Assembly (NCBI GenBank): GCA_040954595.2
Contig: CM082595.2
Coordinates: 7,874,001 to 7,938,000 of the forward strand
Length of the DNA: 64,000 nucleotides
Reading direction: 5' to 3'
DNA from: Balanoglossus misakiensis
Taxonomy: Eukaryota; Hemichordata
A program made the translations under genes and the position numbers. Under the pieces are notes generated by a model that saw nothing but the letters and a program-made list of their open reading frames with translations, searched no databases and was not told the origin of the DNA. This document shows positions 25,196-37,180 of this stretch, in pieces. How positions within the stretch are numbered: the stretch's first letter is position 1; each line of letters starts with the position of its first letter.

Positions 25196-26627
25196 ATGTG
25201 TGTTTGGGAAGAGAGAACGAGAGCTGCGCCCGGAGCATAACGCATTCAAAACTAATTTCGGAATTCCACAGTCCCAAAATAACACCTTCCTCGTTTGAAA
25301 CATTCAACATTGGCGAAGGAAAAGGAATTAAACGTTTATAAATATGACAATCGATTTTGTGTTTGTAACCCTATAATTTGTGCCACGCATTTGCAAAAGT
25401 GTGTGATCAGTGTAAATTTCAGTGGATTTTTTTGGGGGAAAAACAAATCTGTGAAAAATACCAATTTCAAAATAGATTGGAAATTCTTTGTCCTCTGGTG
25501 ATAAAATAAACGTCATTTGTAGCAAAAAGAAATGACTGTACTGCATACAGCAATAGTAAATTTTGCAACACTTTACCACAGAAGTCAAAATACTGTCAAC
25601 ACCATATTTCTTTGATGCCAGTGACACTTTATCTCAAAAATTGTAACAACGTCACAATTTAGTAGACAAAGAGGCGCCTCCCATCCCAATTGCGCAGTTG
25701 AAGTAGTGCGTGTTGAGAGAGAGTGAACAGAAAGGGGTGGAAGATTCGAGCACGGACGACGAGAGTTGTTTAACTTGTCGAATGCTGCTCTACGAAGCTC
25801 GTAGTTACCTTCTGACCGGGACATTTGCGCTTAAACGGACTGGGTTCCTTCCGATGGGTTCTTGCCGATTGCCGCACGCCGGCGGGTATGAAAGTGTAAG
25901 ACGTCGATCCACCGGCCGACAGCACCGCTCCCAACATGACCAGCTCCACGCCACTATGAGCTGCACCGCGGTCGGATATCCCACCCCGGCTGCCGGACAG
26001 CATATGAAGGTGTCTGAGGCCTTTTCTAGTCAAAGTGTACACGTTTAAAACTTTGGGGTTTTCGGAATGGAAATAGCGGAACAAGAACACGGATTTGTAC
26101 TTATCATGAACGCCAAACAAACACGTTGAAAAAGCCAGATCTGAAAAAAATCCGCTGGGCGCGATGACGCGCCGACGTTATTTTTGCAAACAATGTAACC
26201 TGTCACGCTGAGTTCTTATTTTTTGCTGCCACAAACAAGTTCATGCGTAGGTCGAGAAAGTTCTTAAGCGGCCGGGTGATCGCTGCAAGGTTAGCGGCGG
26301 CCTCGCACGCCCGAATTTGCCACAAAACTATCAGTCCACACAGCGATGCGGTTCAAACTCTTCCGTTGTATTTCATTTCAACAACACAAATTCAGAATAC
26401 AACACGGCAGTTTTGGTACGTCGTCTCTATATCCTACACTGCTAATTCTCATCTCAATCGTCTCTCTTCGCAATACGTCGATTCTCTAAAAGAAAGTTCA
26501 ACAGACGGGATACACTGCAACCCGCAGAACTAGCAATTCACGTCTCTGCTTCAAAGGAATATACCGACCTGAAGTGGGGGGAACCCAGTCCGTTCAAGCG
26601 TAAATGTCCCGGTCAGAAGGTAACTAC

Positions 26628-27006
26628 TAGCTCTGCGTACAGGTCTGTGTGTTCCTGGCGTTACACGGCCTCCACCACTCGCGTTTGATTCATTTTTGTG
26701 TGTTTACATGTTGAGATCGTCATATTAAATATAAGGCTTACAGCGAGTTTATCTCCATGGGTAAACCAAACAGTTTTAGAAAGCGAGCGGTTCGGACGTT
26801 AGGACAAGTTATCGCATCATATTTGGAGTCGGTTTGGGGGCAGAAGTAGACAGGGACAGGATTTGGTTCGATAAAATCGAATTTCGGCCGAAAAAGCTGC
26901 GGTCCGGATCCGGACCGCAGAAGCACCGGTTTTTTCTATGGCGCCTTGCAGAGCTGTGGTGGAGGCCGTGTAACGCCGGGAACACACAGACCTGTACGCA
27001 GAGCTA
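26628..27006. mobile_element. Nested MITE with 9-bp target duplication (Mutator-like)
   Basis: Begins TAGCTCTGCGTACAGGTCTG and ends with the inverse ...CAGACCTGTACGCAGAGCTA; the inverted ends extend about 50 bp. It is flanked by GGTAACTAC at 26619-26627 and 27007-27015. The paralogous copy 2 has a single GGTAACTAC at 57953-57961, which is the empty site. A 9-bp duplication with long inverted ends is typical of Mutator-like elements. A perfect 24-bp palindrome centred on GGTCCGGATCCGGACC lies at 26897-26920. Confidence 0.85.
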
Positions 27007-27091
27007 GGTAACTACGAGCTTCGTAGAGCAGCATTCGACACGCTAAACAACTCTCGTCGTTTGCAACACGCCATTTTATTCCATGTCCACG

Positions 27092-27382
27092 TTATGTCGG
27101 ACAAACGATTTCTGACGGTTCGACAGACGGTGGGTATTGACACGTCTGCTTGCGAAAATTCCGCCAATTTTTGTTGAATTTCTTCGTATGAAATCGAAGG
27201 AGTTTGTCGTTTTTAATACTCGATATATTGCTCTTCATCATTACGAAGTTTCCTTGGTTGTCAGTGCAAAACATCCTCATACAAGGTTCAGAGTAGACTA
27301 CAGACAATCTCACAGTGGGATTACGAACGTTTGAAACGGTAACTTTGTTGCAAAATAAACAAAGTGCGGTATTCAGTTTCAT
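27092..27382 (-). pseudogene. Conserved ORF inside the long-inverted-repeat element, 96 residues
   Basis: Reads CLFCNK, SNVRNPTVRLSVVYSE and CTDNQGNFVMMKS, which look like a zinc-binding start of a transposon protein, though I cannot name the family. The homologous frame in copy 2 (from about 58330 down to 58159) is nearly identical but has an in-frame TAA after the shared SSI. The plus-strand frame over the same DNA is also open in both copies, so the coding strand is not proven. Confidence 0.3.
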
Positions 27383-28189
27383 GAACTTAGACGTTTTATC
27401 TTATCGTGGGAGACATTTATTTTATCACCAGAGGACAAAGAATATCCAAGCTATTTTGAAATTACACCAATAAATGAAAAAAAAAAATCAGCTGAACATT
27501 TTCTTAAAACAAGAAAGTTCAGCCAATTCTTTAGAGAAAATGTATGAACATTTCCAAGAAATTACTGTTTTGTGTGCTGGTGAACTTGAACGACAAATTA
27601 TTATACAGTTGCTACAAGGTGATGTCTGTTGAATAACATTAATTAATAGGAAATTCTGAAATTTATCAGAAATTCCGAAATTAGTTTGGAACGTGCTATA
27701 TACATTACCATGCTTGGTCATTTTGATAAAATATGGCCAACATTTTTGCATGTTCACGCATATTTTTGATTAAGGAATTCAAATGTTACACTAGTCCATT
27801 TGTCCGAAGGCAGAAACAACGAAATGTATGGTAAAATGCAAATTACATTAATTTGGCAGGATCAAGCACTGGAACAATAAAGTGTATGGATAACTTAGCA
27901 TAAACGAACACAGAATAAAAAAATTCGAGTTTTTTTTTTTGGTTTGAACGAGAACTGCACTCACGAACGGCCTACCGGCTTCTCCGTCACGTTTTCATCA
28001 AGAGAATACCCCCCTTTCCACAGACAAATGGCATGACGTGATACAGCTGGACTTGCAAAATATGCGAACGAACGCGGAAGTGACTGATGGCGCAATCTAC
28101 AACTGCACGGCCCGGCCCAGCGCGCGCGGCAGGCGATCGCACGACTCCGTTGCTAACCAGGACAGACGCGCTCGTATACAATGTATGTT

Positions 28190-28830
28190 AGGAAGGGTAT
28201 GCAATCGCTCTCATGGAGTCTGGCGACGTGCGTTACCAAAAAGGGGGACAGGGGGGACACTTTGTTCTACGGAGCAGAGTGCCAATAGTCAATAATTTTC
28301 ATTTTTGCTTAGAATGTGTCTTGAAAAGTGTTGGATTAATCATGAATAAAAAAAAGGAAAACGTGAAAATTACAACAAATCCGTATACAAAACCATTGCG
28401 AATCCGGTGACCGGAAGTGCCGTGTTCGATCGCCGGGTTTTATATCATGTGTATGAAACTATGCGTGAGCTCAGCTTAGCTCCTCAAAGTCATGGTGGAC
28501 GTTGTTTATGTGCATCACTGTACTGTTAAATATGATAGCATTTTTATTCATGAAAACAGCATGTCCTACGTATACCTTGTAGAGCGAAATTTGCGACATC
28601 GCCCAAACGCCATTTTACGTCGGTAACGCACGTCCCCAGGACAAGTGACACTTTTCGATCAATAATTTCTTGAATGTTCGACCGACTTTTGAAAAATGAA
28701 ACGCCAGATATTAGGTTTCTATCTTATCTAAAACGCATACTCTAATTTGGTAGCGATTCTCTTCGTAATAGTTGCCAAATGGCGGTGGGCTGAAGATGCG
28801 TTTCATACCCTGTATTTTTGTACCTCACGT
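28190..28830. repeat. Dispersed repeat, copy 1 (pair with 37540-37950)
   Basis: Shares ordered motifs with 37540-37950: GACGTRCGTTACC, AGAGTGCCAATA/AGAGTGCCATCA, CGTCCCCAGGAC, GAATGTTCGACCGA followed by TGAAAAATGA, and finally GCGGTGGGYTGAARATGCGTTTC. No coding frame is supported. Confidence 0.5.
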
Positions 28831-28849
28831 ATACACAGGGTAGATCAGT

Positions 28850-30426
28850 CGCGGGCGCGCACGCATGCGTACACATCGCCTTTACTGTTCAAGACGAGAT
28901 CGCACATAATATACGGTGCCTAGTGTAAGAGGTACGCGTACGGGGTGGTTTTGCACATAAAGTTAACACTGATGACCCAGCTTTATTGCAGTTCTCGTCC
29001 ACACCAAACAAACCCACGAAATATTTTATTCTTTGTTCGTTGAGGACGTCGCGTTTATGGCTACATTTCATGCAATCAACTGGTCTGACGTGCTACATAA
29101 TGTTGTGCCGTCACAGTGGGTACACAACAGTTGTCATTGACGGGAAAAGTTACTTTGTGAAATATTTATGAAAACATTTGTAAAAGATAATGAATTTTTC
29201 ACATTCACTCGCGGACAGCGCGATGACGCCCCTGCAGTGCACATAGACGGAAGTGACGTAGGGGCCTAGAGTGCTGGGAAAAGTCTGCAGGGTAAACCGG
29301 TTCACAAATTGTGTAGATGTGTACGACAAACTTTCCGTAACTGGAAATGGTGAATTTTACACAAACAACGTGGAAATTATTTGTAACATTATCAGTATGA
29401 AATACCAGTAGTGAAATCACTTCTGACTCAAGTAGCAGTGGACTGACCAGGCCAGATTGAGGTCTCTACGATACTTCAGCCTATTAGTAACAGGAGGCTT
29501 AATCATTCCATTCAATTATTGGAACCTTCTCCAATATACATATTAGGTTAGTGCTACACACTTACGTCTACTTCACATAGGCATGCACAGGTTACATTTT
29601 AAGAATAGACCCACCCAAAGTGTGTCAGTAGTTATCTATGTCTCACCTGAAAATCCAACATTTTTCCCTATACATTACTATGTATAAATACTAAATTGTC
29701 AAGACCCACATAAAAAATCAAGAAAAGGGAGCTTGTGTTCTGTTTTTTTCAGGTTAATACAGAAAAAATTATCTCTATTCTGGGATATCTTCATATAAAA
29801 TATATTCAAATAGGAAGTCATCAAAAAAATTACATGAAAAAAGATGGGTGCCCCATAGGTTAAACACAGGGAAAAACATGTGTCATAGGTTAAACAATTT
29901 AAAAGTATGAAAACATAGGCTTTCAGGCATAACATTTTCAGAAATTGTTAAAGACATGACACAAGACTATATAAAAAAATTGAAGTTGTTTCCCGCTCAT
30001 TAATGCCATAAACTACAGGGTCAAAATAGGTCAATTTATACATCTCCTATACACAAACACACACATATTCATATATCAACATATCTAGCTCTATGGTCAA
30101 ATTATGTAATTTATGATAAACACACATCATGTATTAGTGTAACATACAATAATTCACAATGACAACTTACCTTATTGCTGTTCTGCCTTTCCCCTTCTTT
30201 CTTGGTTTTCAACTTCTCTCAGGTTTTCATTGTGTGTTTATTTCTCTTCGTAGCTGATATTTTGTGTGATTCAACTGCTCTACCAAAGGCGCTTGCGTAA
30301 AATATATAGCAAGCATTCCTCGGATACAGAAATTAGACACACAATGTTTTATTCTCTTTGTGTCTTTCTTTCTTTTAAGCTGGAAAATAATAATGATCAT
30401 GTTTGTGCATGCCTGTGTAATGCCAG

Positions 30427-30459
<33 letters not shown>

Positions 30460-30600
30460 TTAACTTGTTCAAACTTGTTTAACTTGTTTGTGAATGTATG
30501 TATGTTTTGTCTGCAATTTATTTTTACTCTGTCTTCATCTTCTATTTTCTGTAGAAACACCTTACACGATCCACTATCTGTTTAATGCTAAAACCATGCA
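28850..30600. other. Intergenic stretch without a supported gene
   Basis: Holds short unrelated open frames and a TATATA microsatellite (about 30426-30452). A frame near 28995-29135 (+) has balanced composition but no motif and no clear splice sites. Nothing else stands out. Confidence 0.35.
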
Positions 30601-30613
30601 GTTTCTTCTTGGC

Positions 30614-32231
30614 CTACTCGTCCCAATCTAACATTTGGCGGACATGAGCAGCTGTTATCCTCCCTGCAGAAATCTGCTTCTTAAATTTGTAGAAAATCAG
30701 CGACACCTGTACTGGTGTAAAGGCTCTTCTTCCACTGAATACGTAAGATGTGGCAGTTGATTCCGGTTCGTCTTCTGTTCCTGCTTCTCCCTCTTCCACT
30801 TCACTGGTCCAGCTGGGCGGATCTGTAGTACTTTTGGCTTCATTGGATTTGGCTTCAGAAGATTTTGCTGTCAGTCCCTCTCTTAAGCCTCTGGTCTCCT
30901 CCAGCACATTTAATGTTTCCTCGACTGCATTCGATATTCTGTACATCTCGGGCTTGTTTTTCAGTACCATTGTCACCATGCTTTTTCTGCATATGGTCGT
31001 TGTCAGTCGTTTCTTTGATACTCCACTTGTCTGCCATGAAGTGTTCAGAAACCTGGCGAAAGAAGAATTCGTGTGTACTGTTCCATCGTACAGTGAGAAT
31101 AGTGGCCTGGTTGGAGAGTCTCCGCCTGGTGTTCTCGGGAAGACGTCTCTTACCATTATGGTGGTCAATCGGTATAACTGCTTTCAATTGTGAAGTCCAG
31201 TCTTGCCGCTCCATGTGAGTTTGATGTTTTGTGCTGTGGTACAAGTACCACATGTTCGTTTTTTGTTTCAACTGCTTTCTTAAAATCTAGCACAGTTACA
31301 TCCATCAATGCACCAGACCTTTGTGCGGAGTCACATGACAGACACACCAGAATATATCCATTTATAATTCTAAACTGATCTTCTGAAATGGTCTCAGTTT
31401 TTCTTTCAGAGGCCACTATCGTGTAAGTGTCCTGACCCATGTTTGAATTTTCATATGCCTTAAACTCCTCTGGAGTTACCAGCTCATACAGGACTTTGGT
31501 CTGAAATGCCGCGGTTCTCTGGTGCACCTCTCGTCTGTAGCTCCTTGTCCATTTTAATACCAGTGTGTTCATTTTAGCAGCAGCACTATTTGTCAGGAGC
31601 GGTGGCGTACGGCACTGGCAGAAATTGTAAAACATCCCAAAAGAAAATGAATATCTTCGGACGGTGCTAGCTTGAAGCTTCCCTTCCCTAAACTGCCGTT
31701 CAACAAAGCCCAAAACCTTTTTTTTAATGCCCATGGCCTCAACAGACCCCAAATCGGCAAGGAGACGCCCCACTTGCTCCCTGTTCTGTTCGGCTGACCT
31801 CTTCGTTCTCCTCCCACCATCGGCAGTCATCAGGTGTTCTTGAAAGGAGTCTAAGATGTTTCCCCCATCATCCGAATCGTCATCGCTGTCTGCTGGTCGA
31901 ATGATCCTGCGGAATCTTCTTCTGGGTGTGGTAGTTTCAGGAGAGTCATCGCTGTCCGAAGTTGGTAATACCCTGCGATTTCTTTTTCGGGACTGGCCAT
32001 GACATCTTCATCCGATGACTCTCGGATAACTGGTATGATATTAACAACAGGTTCTGGTATTTGTGGGGGAGATGGCGGCCTTCGGGATTGTACTAGAACA
32101 CGTCTCCTGCTGGTGGCCGCCTGTCTATCCGGGCTGTCTGGAGACTGTTCCCTTCGCTGTCGTCTTTCACGAAGTGACTTTCTCGTCTTGCTTCTAGGGC
32201 GATGATGCACTGATACATCCCTAGTCAGCAT
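30614..32231 (-). pseudogene. Crypton-like tyrosine recombinase, two frameshifts
   Basis: Three consecutive frames form one protein. An Arg/Ser-rich N-terminus runs 32231 to about 31990; the frame changes there and continues through acidic DSDD repeats into the recombinase body, which ends at a stop at 31165. A further one-base shift near 31167 leads to a C-terminal part ending at 30614. Family landmarks: STVRRYSFSF (core-binding part), SAQRSGALM with the first catalytic Arg, PQHKTSNSHG (beta-hairpin Lys), SGVSKKRLTTTICRKS (second Arg region), and KNKPEMYR as the likely Tyr region. The tail GRRAFTPVQ...VRQMLDWDE resembles the C-terminal helical module of animal Crypton-type proteins. About 20 residues seem missing before the Tyr. 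The shifts indicate an inactive copy unless they are assembly errors. Confidence 0.65.
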
Positions 32232-32264
32232 CTCGAGCCTGTTTGTTTTTCTGAATTTTATTGT

Positions 32265-32415
32265 ATACTAGGAGATAAAGCACAATACAGGACATATATG
32301 CACGAGCCGCAGGTTAGTACATAGGTGGGGTAAATGTTCTTATATCGAGTGGCTATTGGGATACCCAGCCTCGGCGAAAGGAGGGGGGGGGGGGTTATTG
32401 CTATTATTATATCCA
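32265..32415. mobile_element. Decayed relative of the foldback MITE, copy C
   Basis: Contains GACATATATGCACGAGCCGCAGG and ends with GGGGGTTATTGCTATTATTATATC. These correspond to the loop and right end of copies A and B, but the arms no longer pair well. It lies just upstream of the recombinase pseudogene start. Confidence 0.5.
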
Positions 32416-32419
32416 ATCT

Positions 32420-34095
32420 ATTTTATTACTTTTTTAAACATTAAACATAAGAATGAGACGCACTTAAAGGCTTCTAGAGAGTGCTGTTTGGTCGTAACAG
32501 TGCTTAAATGAAATGGACCCAGAACAAGCATTTTAACACTCTCCAGAAATATCCACACAATCAAAACACGGAAAGAATTGCGATAAGTTTCATATCACAT
32601 CATGTCAAACCAATATTACTTGAAGTGACAGAAAATATATCCTTATATCTGTGGCTTGGGCATTATCATCAGAGACCATCATTCCTCGTGCACGCTAAAA
32701 ACCATCATGATATTACCCTCGCTAACATGTGTTATTTAAATGATACACGGCCCAATTTTCGAGAAGTCTATCGTGTTGAAAGACAGAACTCATCCTGAGC
32801 ACGAAAGTTCATATAGTGCAATTTGCACATAGTTATATATGGCTTGTGTTTGTTATCTGTATACAGAAAACGGATAAACATTTCAATTCAGTAAATAATG
32901 GGGTTGCATAGTATTGTTCTTCACATAAGCTTGGTGTTTTGTCAAGTAATTATCGGAATCTGGTGCTTAATAATCTAACGCCCCCGTCATGGGATGCATT
33001 CCATTTCATAATTGATCAGTAGAACGTCATTTACAGCTCGCACAATGTTTCAGTATTGCCAAGCAAACTCGGGTGTCATTAGTTTGGAAATTAGTAGATA
33101 TAGCAATCGGATGTTAGTTACTTTAGTTAGTAATACGTGTATTGTTGCCTTTTTCTGATCGGAAGTAATGTTGTTTTCAAAAATTGACAAGAGCGTCGCC
33201 GAAATGCTCATACTGAAAAAAAATCGAAATGTTATTACTACACATGGAGTGTTCCACCATCACCGACGAGAGAACCGGAGCTTACTGATTTACCAGCCTG
33301 TAATTTCCCAATGGCATCACTCACGTCACTTAGAGAAGCAATGGCATTACTTTTTGAGACTGCAACTGTCTAGGGCAACAGGAATTTTCGGTCATCATTC
33401 GTGTTCACAAACTAGATTACCCAATAATGGTTGCGCTACACTTAAGCTATATTTTCCATGCCAGTACAAACACTCACATTATTTGGGCGGACGAACGCAT
33501 CCCCTTTACTGACCTTTAATATCAAATATTGTGTGTGGTTTATGTGAATAACATCTGCTTCCATTACATCGACACGACCATAACGCGTACTTAAAACGAT
33601 CACGATTATGGCATTTAGATTCATTCAATGAGCCCTGTCTAGGTTTATTTTGAGGCACAGCATAATCTAAATAAATAATTGAGAAATAAATTATTTTTTT
33701 TCAAGTGGTCATACCATTCAACTATTTCATACCTTGTGCATGTTCGGTACAAAGGATAGTTTGAGTGGCAGTAAAATATAAAATAAAATATAGCATTTTC
33801 GTAGAAATTATAAATAATTCCAACATGATTGGAACTTGAAATGAATATTTTAAAAATATAATGCTTGTGTAGGAAGTTATGCCAGCAAGAAACCTGTCTG
33901 AAACAGCTGTGTATACGTCAAGCTGCTTGAGCTTAAGCTAAACCACTTTACAGTTATTTCTGGTTAAGCGTCAGTAATGTAAGTGCGGTTACCTGAAGAA
34001 AGCATATCCATATCCTAGTAAAGTACTCAGGGAAAAGTGGCCAGACAAATTCATACTACACAAACCTTCATGGACTTAAGGTAATGGTCTACTCA
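32420..34095. other. Intergenic stretch without a supported gene
   Basis: AT-rich sequence with chance open frames at 32508-32798 and 33168-33512 (+). Their translations are His-rich and carry no motif. No repeat structure noticed. Confidence 0.35.
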
Positions 34096-34099
34096 AACT

Positions 34100-34442
34100 T
34101 AAAGGGGACAAAGTCTCTCTCTAGCTGCCCTTTTTCATTAATTATGTTTGATACAAGACACTGTTTATGTTATTCTACATGTGGATACATATAGTAAATC
34201 AACGTTAGACCACACAGAACTTCCATCCTGTTTGTTGGATATGAGAGTAAAAATCTCGCCCAAAAATATAAATGGTAAACACCGATTATTCATTTTTGTG
34301 AGTTTTTTCACTCTCGTGTCTACAAGTGGGTGGAAGTTGTGTGTGGTTGAACGTTGATTCACTATATATCCACATGTACATCAACTTATATCAAACAAAA
34401 TTAATGCAAACGGGGCAGCGAGAGAGAGAGACCGTGTCCCTT
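34100..34442. mobile_element. Palindromic MITE family D, copy 1 (complete)
   Basis: Starts AAAGGGGACAAAGTCTCTCT and ends ...AGAGAGACCGTGTCCCTTT. The whole 340 bp is an imperfect palindrome centred near 34280 (CATTAATTATGTTTGATACA near the left end, complement near the right). Two further copies: 35546-35893 and 58402-58683. The frames open on both strands follow from the palindrome. Confidence 0.75.
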
Positions 34443-34660
34443 AAAAATATACCCGTTTTACGTTAAGTTAAATATTGTATTTATTGTTTTTTAAATCGAA
34501 AACAAGAGAAAAAAGTGTGTTCCCATCCTACTTTATGAGTTAAGTCAAATTTTGAGTCAGCACCTCTTGCATCCTCATATTATATAGTTTTCCTATGGTA
34601 AAAAATCTCTGTATCAAACAATTTAGTACAGTAACATAGTGTTTTATTTATATCATTTAA

Positions 34661-34920
34661 GGATGTACGTTCAGTAAAAGCATTTTTCACCAATGGTTTG
34701 TCTATGGGCAAATTTTTTGACGCAATTTATCTCCAAATAGAGCGCGGTGACCCCTATATTTTATTTGACCAATGAATTTATATTTGTTGGATTGAGCTAT
34801 GTGTAAAATTTCGTGAAAATGACAATAGTAGAAGTTTGTTTTCTAGCAATTTTCAATGTAATCCTATGGGAAAAAGACCGGGCGCGCACTGTTTCCGGTT
34901 TATGTTCTGCGCGTACATCC
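34661..34920. mobile_element. TTAA-flanked MITE, copy 1
   Basis: GGATGTACGTT at the left end and GCGCGTACATCC at the right are inverted, and TTAA flanks both sides (34657-34660, 34921-34924). This is the target signature of piggyBac/Kolobok-type elements. The internal GTAATCCTATGGG-AAAAAGAC is shared with the second copy at 46009-46211. Confidence 0.75.
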
Positions 34921-35545
34921 TTAATATATTACTTATATTTTGATACCTTTGTGAACATTTTAAGGAAATATTGTAACAGTGTTGTATCAAAATTCTACAT
35001 GTAAGGATATGGAAACCAGGCATTGCATCTAGGTGGTCCACTTCTGTAATACGATGGTGATCACTATACGTAGATAGACAACAGCTTAACCATATCAATT
35101 ACTTAAGTAAACGAATCCCCAGGCAATAAAGAACCTGTCAGAAATGAGGTAATTTTTTCTCATTAAAGAAAGTTTGCAATGACATGTCGGATAAGTAATT
35201 GTGATCAGAATTCCAATCAGCGATAACCATAGTAACATCAATTGAACAAAAATTTTCGTTCAATCAACATAATGTTTACCGTAATCAACACGGGATTTGT
35301 CATAATTACTCACACACGTTTGAAGGATTCCTACCATAGGCATTACCGTCAAACCCATTTAACGTTTAAATCACATATATTCCATTATTGATCGCCCCAT
35401 TATACGAAGACAAGGTACACATAATGAGCGATGCACTTTCCAGACTCTTCTGGGCAATTGCTTTAATTAAATCATTGGATACTACTAGATTTCAGTATTG
35501 TCATACATCAAGACATGTTTTTGGGCAATATGTAGCGACTTTAAC

Positions 35546-35893
35546 CTTAAAGGGATAAAGTCTCTCTCATTGCCCTTTTTTCATTAATTATGCTTGATAG
35601 AGGACACCGTTTACATTATTCTACATGTAAGATATAGTGTATCAGCATTCAATCACACACAACGTCCATCCTGTTTGTTTGATATGAGAGGAAAACTCTC
35701 GCCAAAATGAATAAACGGTAAACACCAAATGTTCATTTTGCCGAGTTTTTCACTCTCGTGTCTACGTGCGGGATGGAAGATGTGAGTAGTTGAACGTTGA
35801 TTCACTATATATCCACATGTTGAATAACATAAACAGTGTCTTGTATCAATCACAATTAATGTAAAAAGGGCAGCGTGAGAGAGATTTGTAACA
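35546..35893. mobile_element. Palindromic MITE family D, copy 2 (right end truncated)
   Basis: Begins CTTAAAGGGATAAAGTCTCTCT and shares CATTAATTATGCTTGATA, TTATTCTACATGT and the central GTAAACACC...TTCATTTTG with copy 1. It fades after GGGCAGCGTGAGAGAGA. Confidence 0.7.
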
Positions 35894-35949
35894 CGATTGC
35901 CTGTTTTTGGTCTTGATTGCCCTGCTTTGTCTGTGTATTTTCTCTGCAC

Positions 35950-37180
35950 TGTCGCTCTATCTCCTGTTTAGCGACTCACACAAGCTTATATCACGACACT
36001 GTTGAAAACACTGTCTTGAGTTTCCCTAATTTTTCCAGAGTACAAAAATATTTCCAAGGGAAGAAGGCAGTATAACTAGGATGACTTTCTAAAAAAAAAC
36101 TTACGGCGCCATGTAATGGGCGGCCTTTGCGATGAATTCCATCATTAGCAGAAAATGTCTCAGCTTAAATCATCAAAACGGGAATGACGTGTGGTGAATC
36201 CATTGGACACAATCTTTAAAAAGTCAGATGATTAAGGTGCCTTCTGGGCATTTTGAAACCCTTATATTTTTTTTTCCTTTAACTGAGGATATACAGTAAT
36301 GCACTAAAGACAGGAGAGAACTGCTGGTACTAGTTCTAGTGAAAGTAGAGCATTAAACTGAATATGTACAGTAATATATCAAAGATAAATTCATGGCTTA
36401 GCCTACAAAACATTCTTTATGTTCATGCTGGCGATAATACAGTCAATGTTAAAAATAATATTACTCAATAGTTTCTCACATATATGAATTTGATCATAGT
36501 TTTCAATTTTAAATCGACTTGGTTGCTTAGAATCTCGACACAATTTAAACGTAAGGGAGGCTATAGGCAATGAGTTTATTTGCCTAGACGACGGTCGCGT
36601 TTTCCTATTCCAACAGTGAGGTTCCAGTATCCACTAAATGTCATGCGGTTTTGGACTTATGTACACATAAAAACGATGTACACAAATGGTCGGGTTCATG
36701 GTTATATGCCCGAGTTTGAATCAGGCAGGACATTTGTGAGTAAAAGCTACAACATAATAATGTCAATCTTTACTAACTTGCCACTAAGCATTTTCTAAAT
36801 CTCAATCACGTTCACGACAAAGGTGTGATCGATAGTTAGTGCTTCAGCTGTAAACAAAATTTGGTTTGTGAAAGATAGAAAAATGTTTCCGACAACTGTT
36901 ATATAAATGTTAAGGTTTTTATTTTTTTTCCACGTCGGATAACTTCATCTAGAGAATTGTGTGCTGTGACGTTAGTCACGAGGCATCGACCGACAGCACG
37001 GGCATCATGGGAAAAAAGCTGATTCTGTTTTCATGTGCAAAGCCACCTGCGGCGACCACGTTGACGCATCTTTCGTGCACCTGAAATGTGGAGGCGCGAT
37101 GCCTTGTCTCTGTACGTGATGCAGACATGAACCTTAATATACATGGGTCAATCTGATTTAAATCCGATATAGTGTTGGGC
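35950..37180. other. Intergenic stretch without a supported gene
   Basis: AT-rich with one short open frame (36580-36798, +) lacking motifs. A weak inverted pair, GAGGCATCG near 36980 and CGATGCCTT near 37098, is the only structure noticed. Confidence 0.3.

Larger units (their letters stand above)
25464..27462. mobile_element. Long-inverted-repeat DNA transposon, copy 1 (interrupted)
   Basis: The ends are inverted: ATTTCAAAATAGATTGG at 25464 and its complement ending at 27462, each followed inward by TTCTTTGTCCTCTGGTGATA or its complement. A second inner inverted pair (about 25755-25853 and 26580-27060, with CTGCTCTACGAAGCTCGTAG and its complement) shows that the long arms are discontinuous. 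Copy 2 lies at 56977-58373. Relative to copy 2 this copy has about 170 bp extra near 25514-25688 and a 379-bp insertion at 26628. No target duplication is obvious. It is probably non-autonomous. Confidence 0.7.

Noticed and set aside
25710-26120. Overlapping 112- and 116-residue ORFs on opposite strands, repeated at 57076-57362
   Set aside because: They fall in the inverted arms and loop of the long-inverted-repeat transposon. The frames differ between the two copies by small insertions and deletions, so coding is not supported.
34148-34362. Mirror ORFs of 69 and 65 residues on both strands
   Set aside because: The DNA is a palindromic MITE; near-identical translations on both strands are expected from that.
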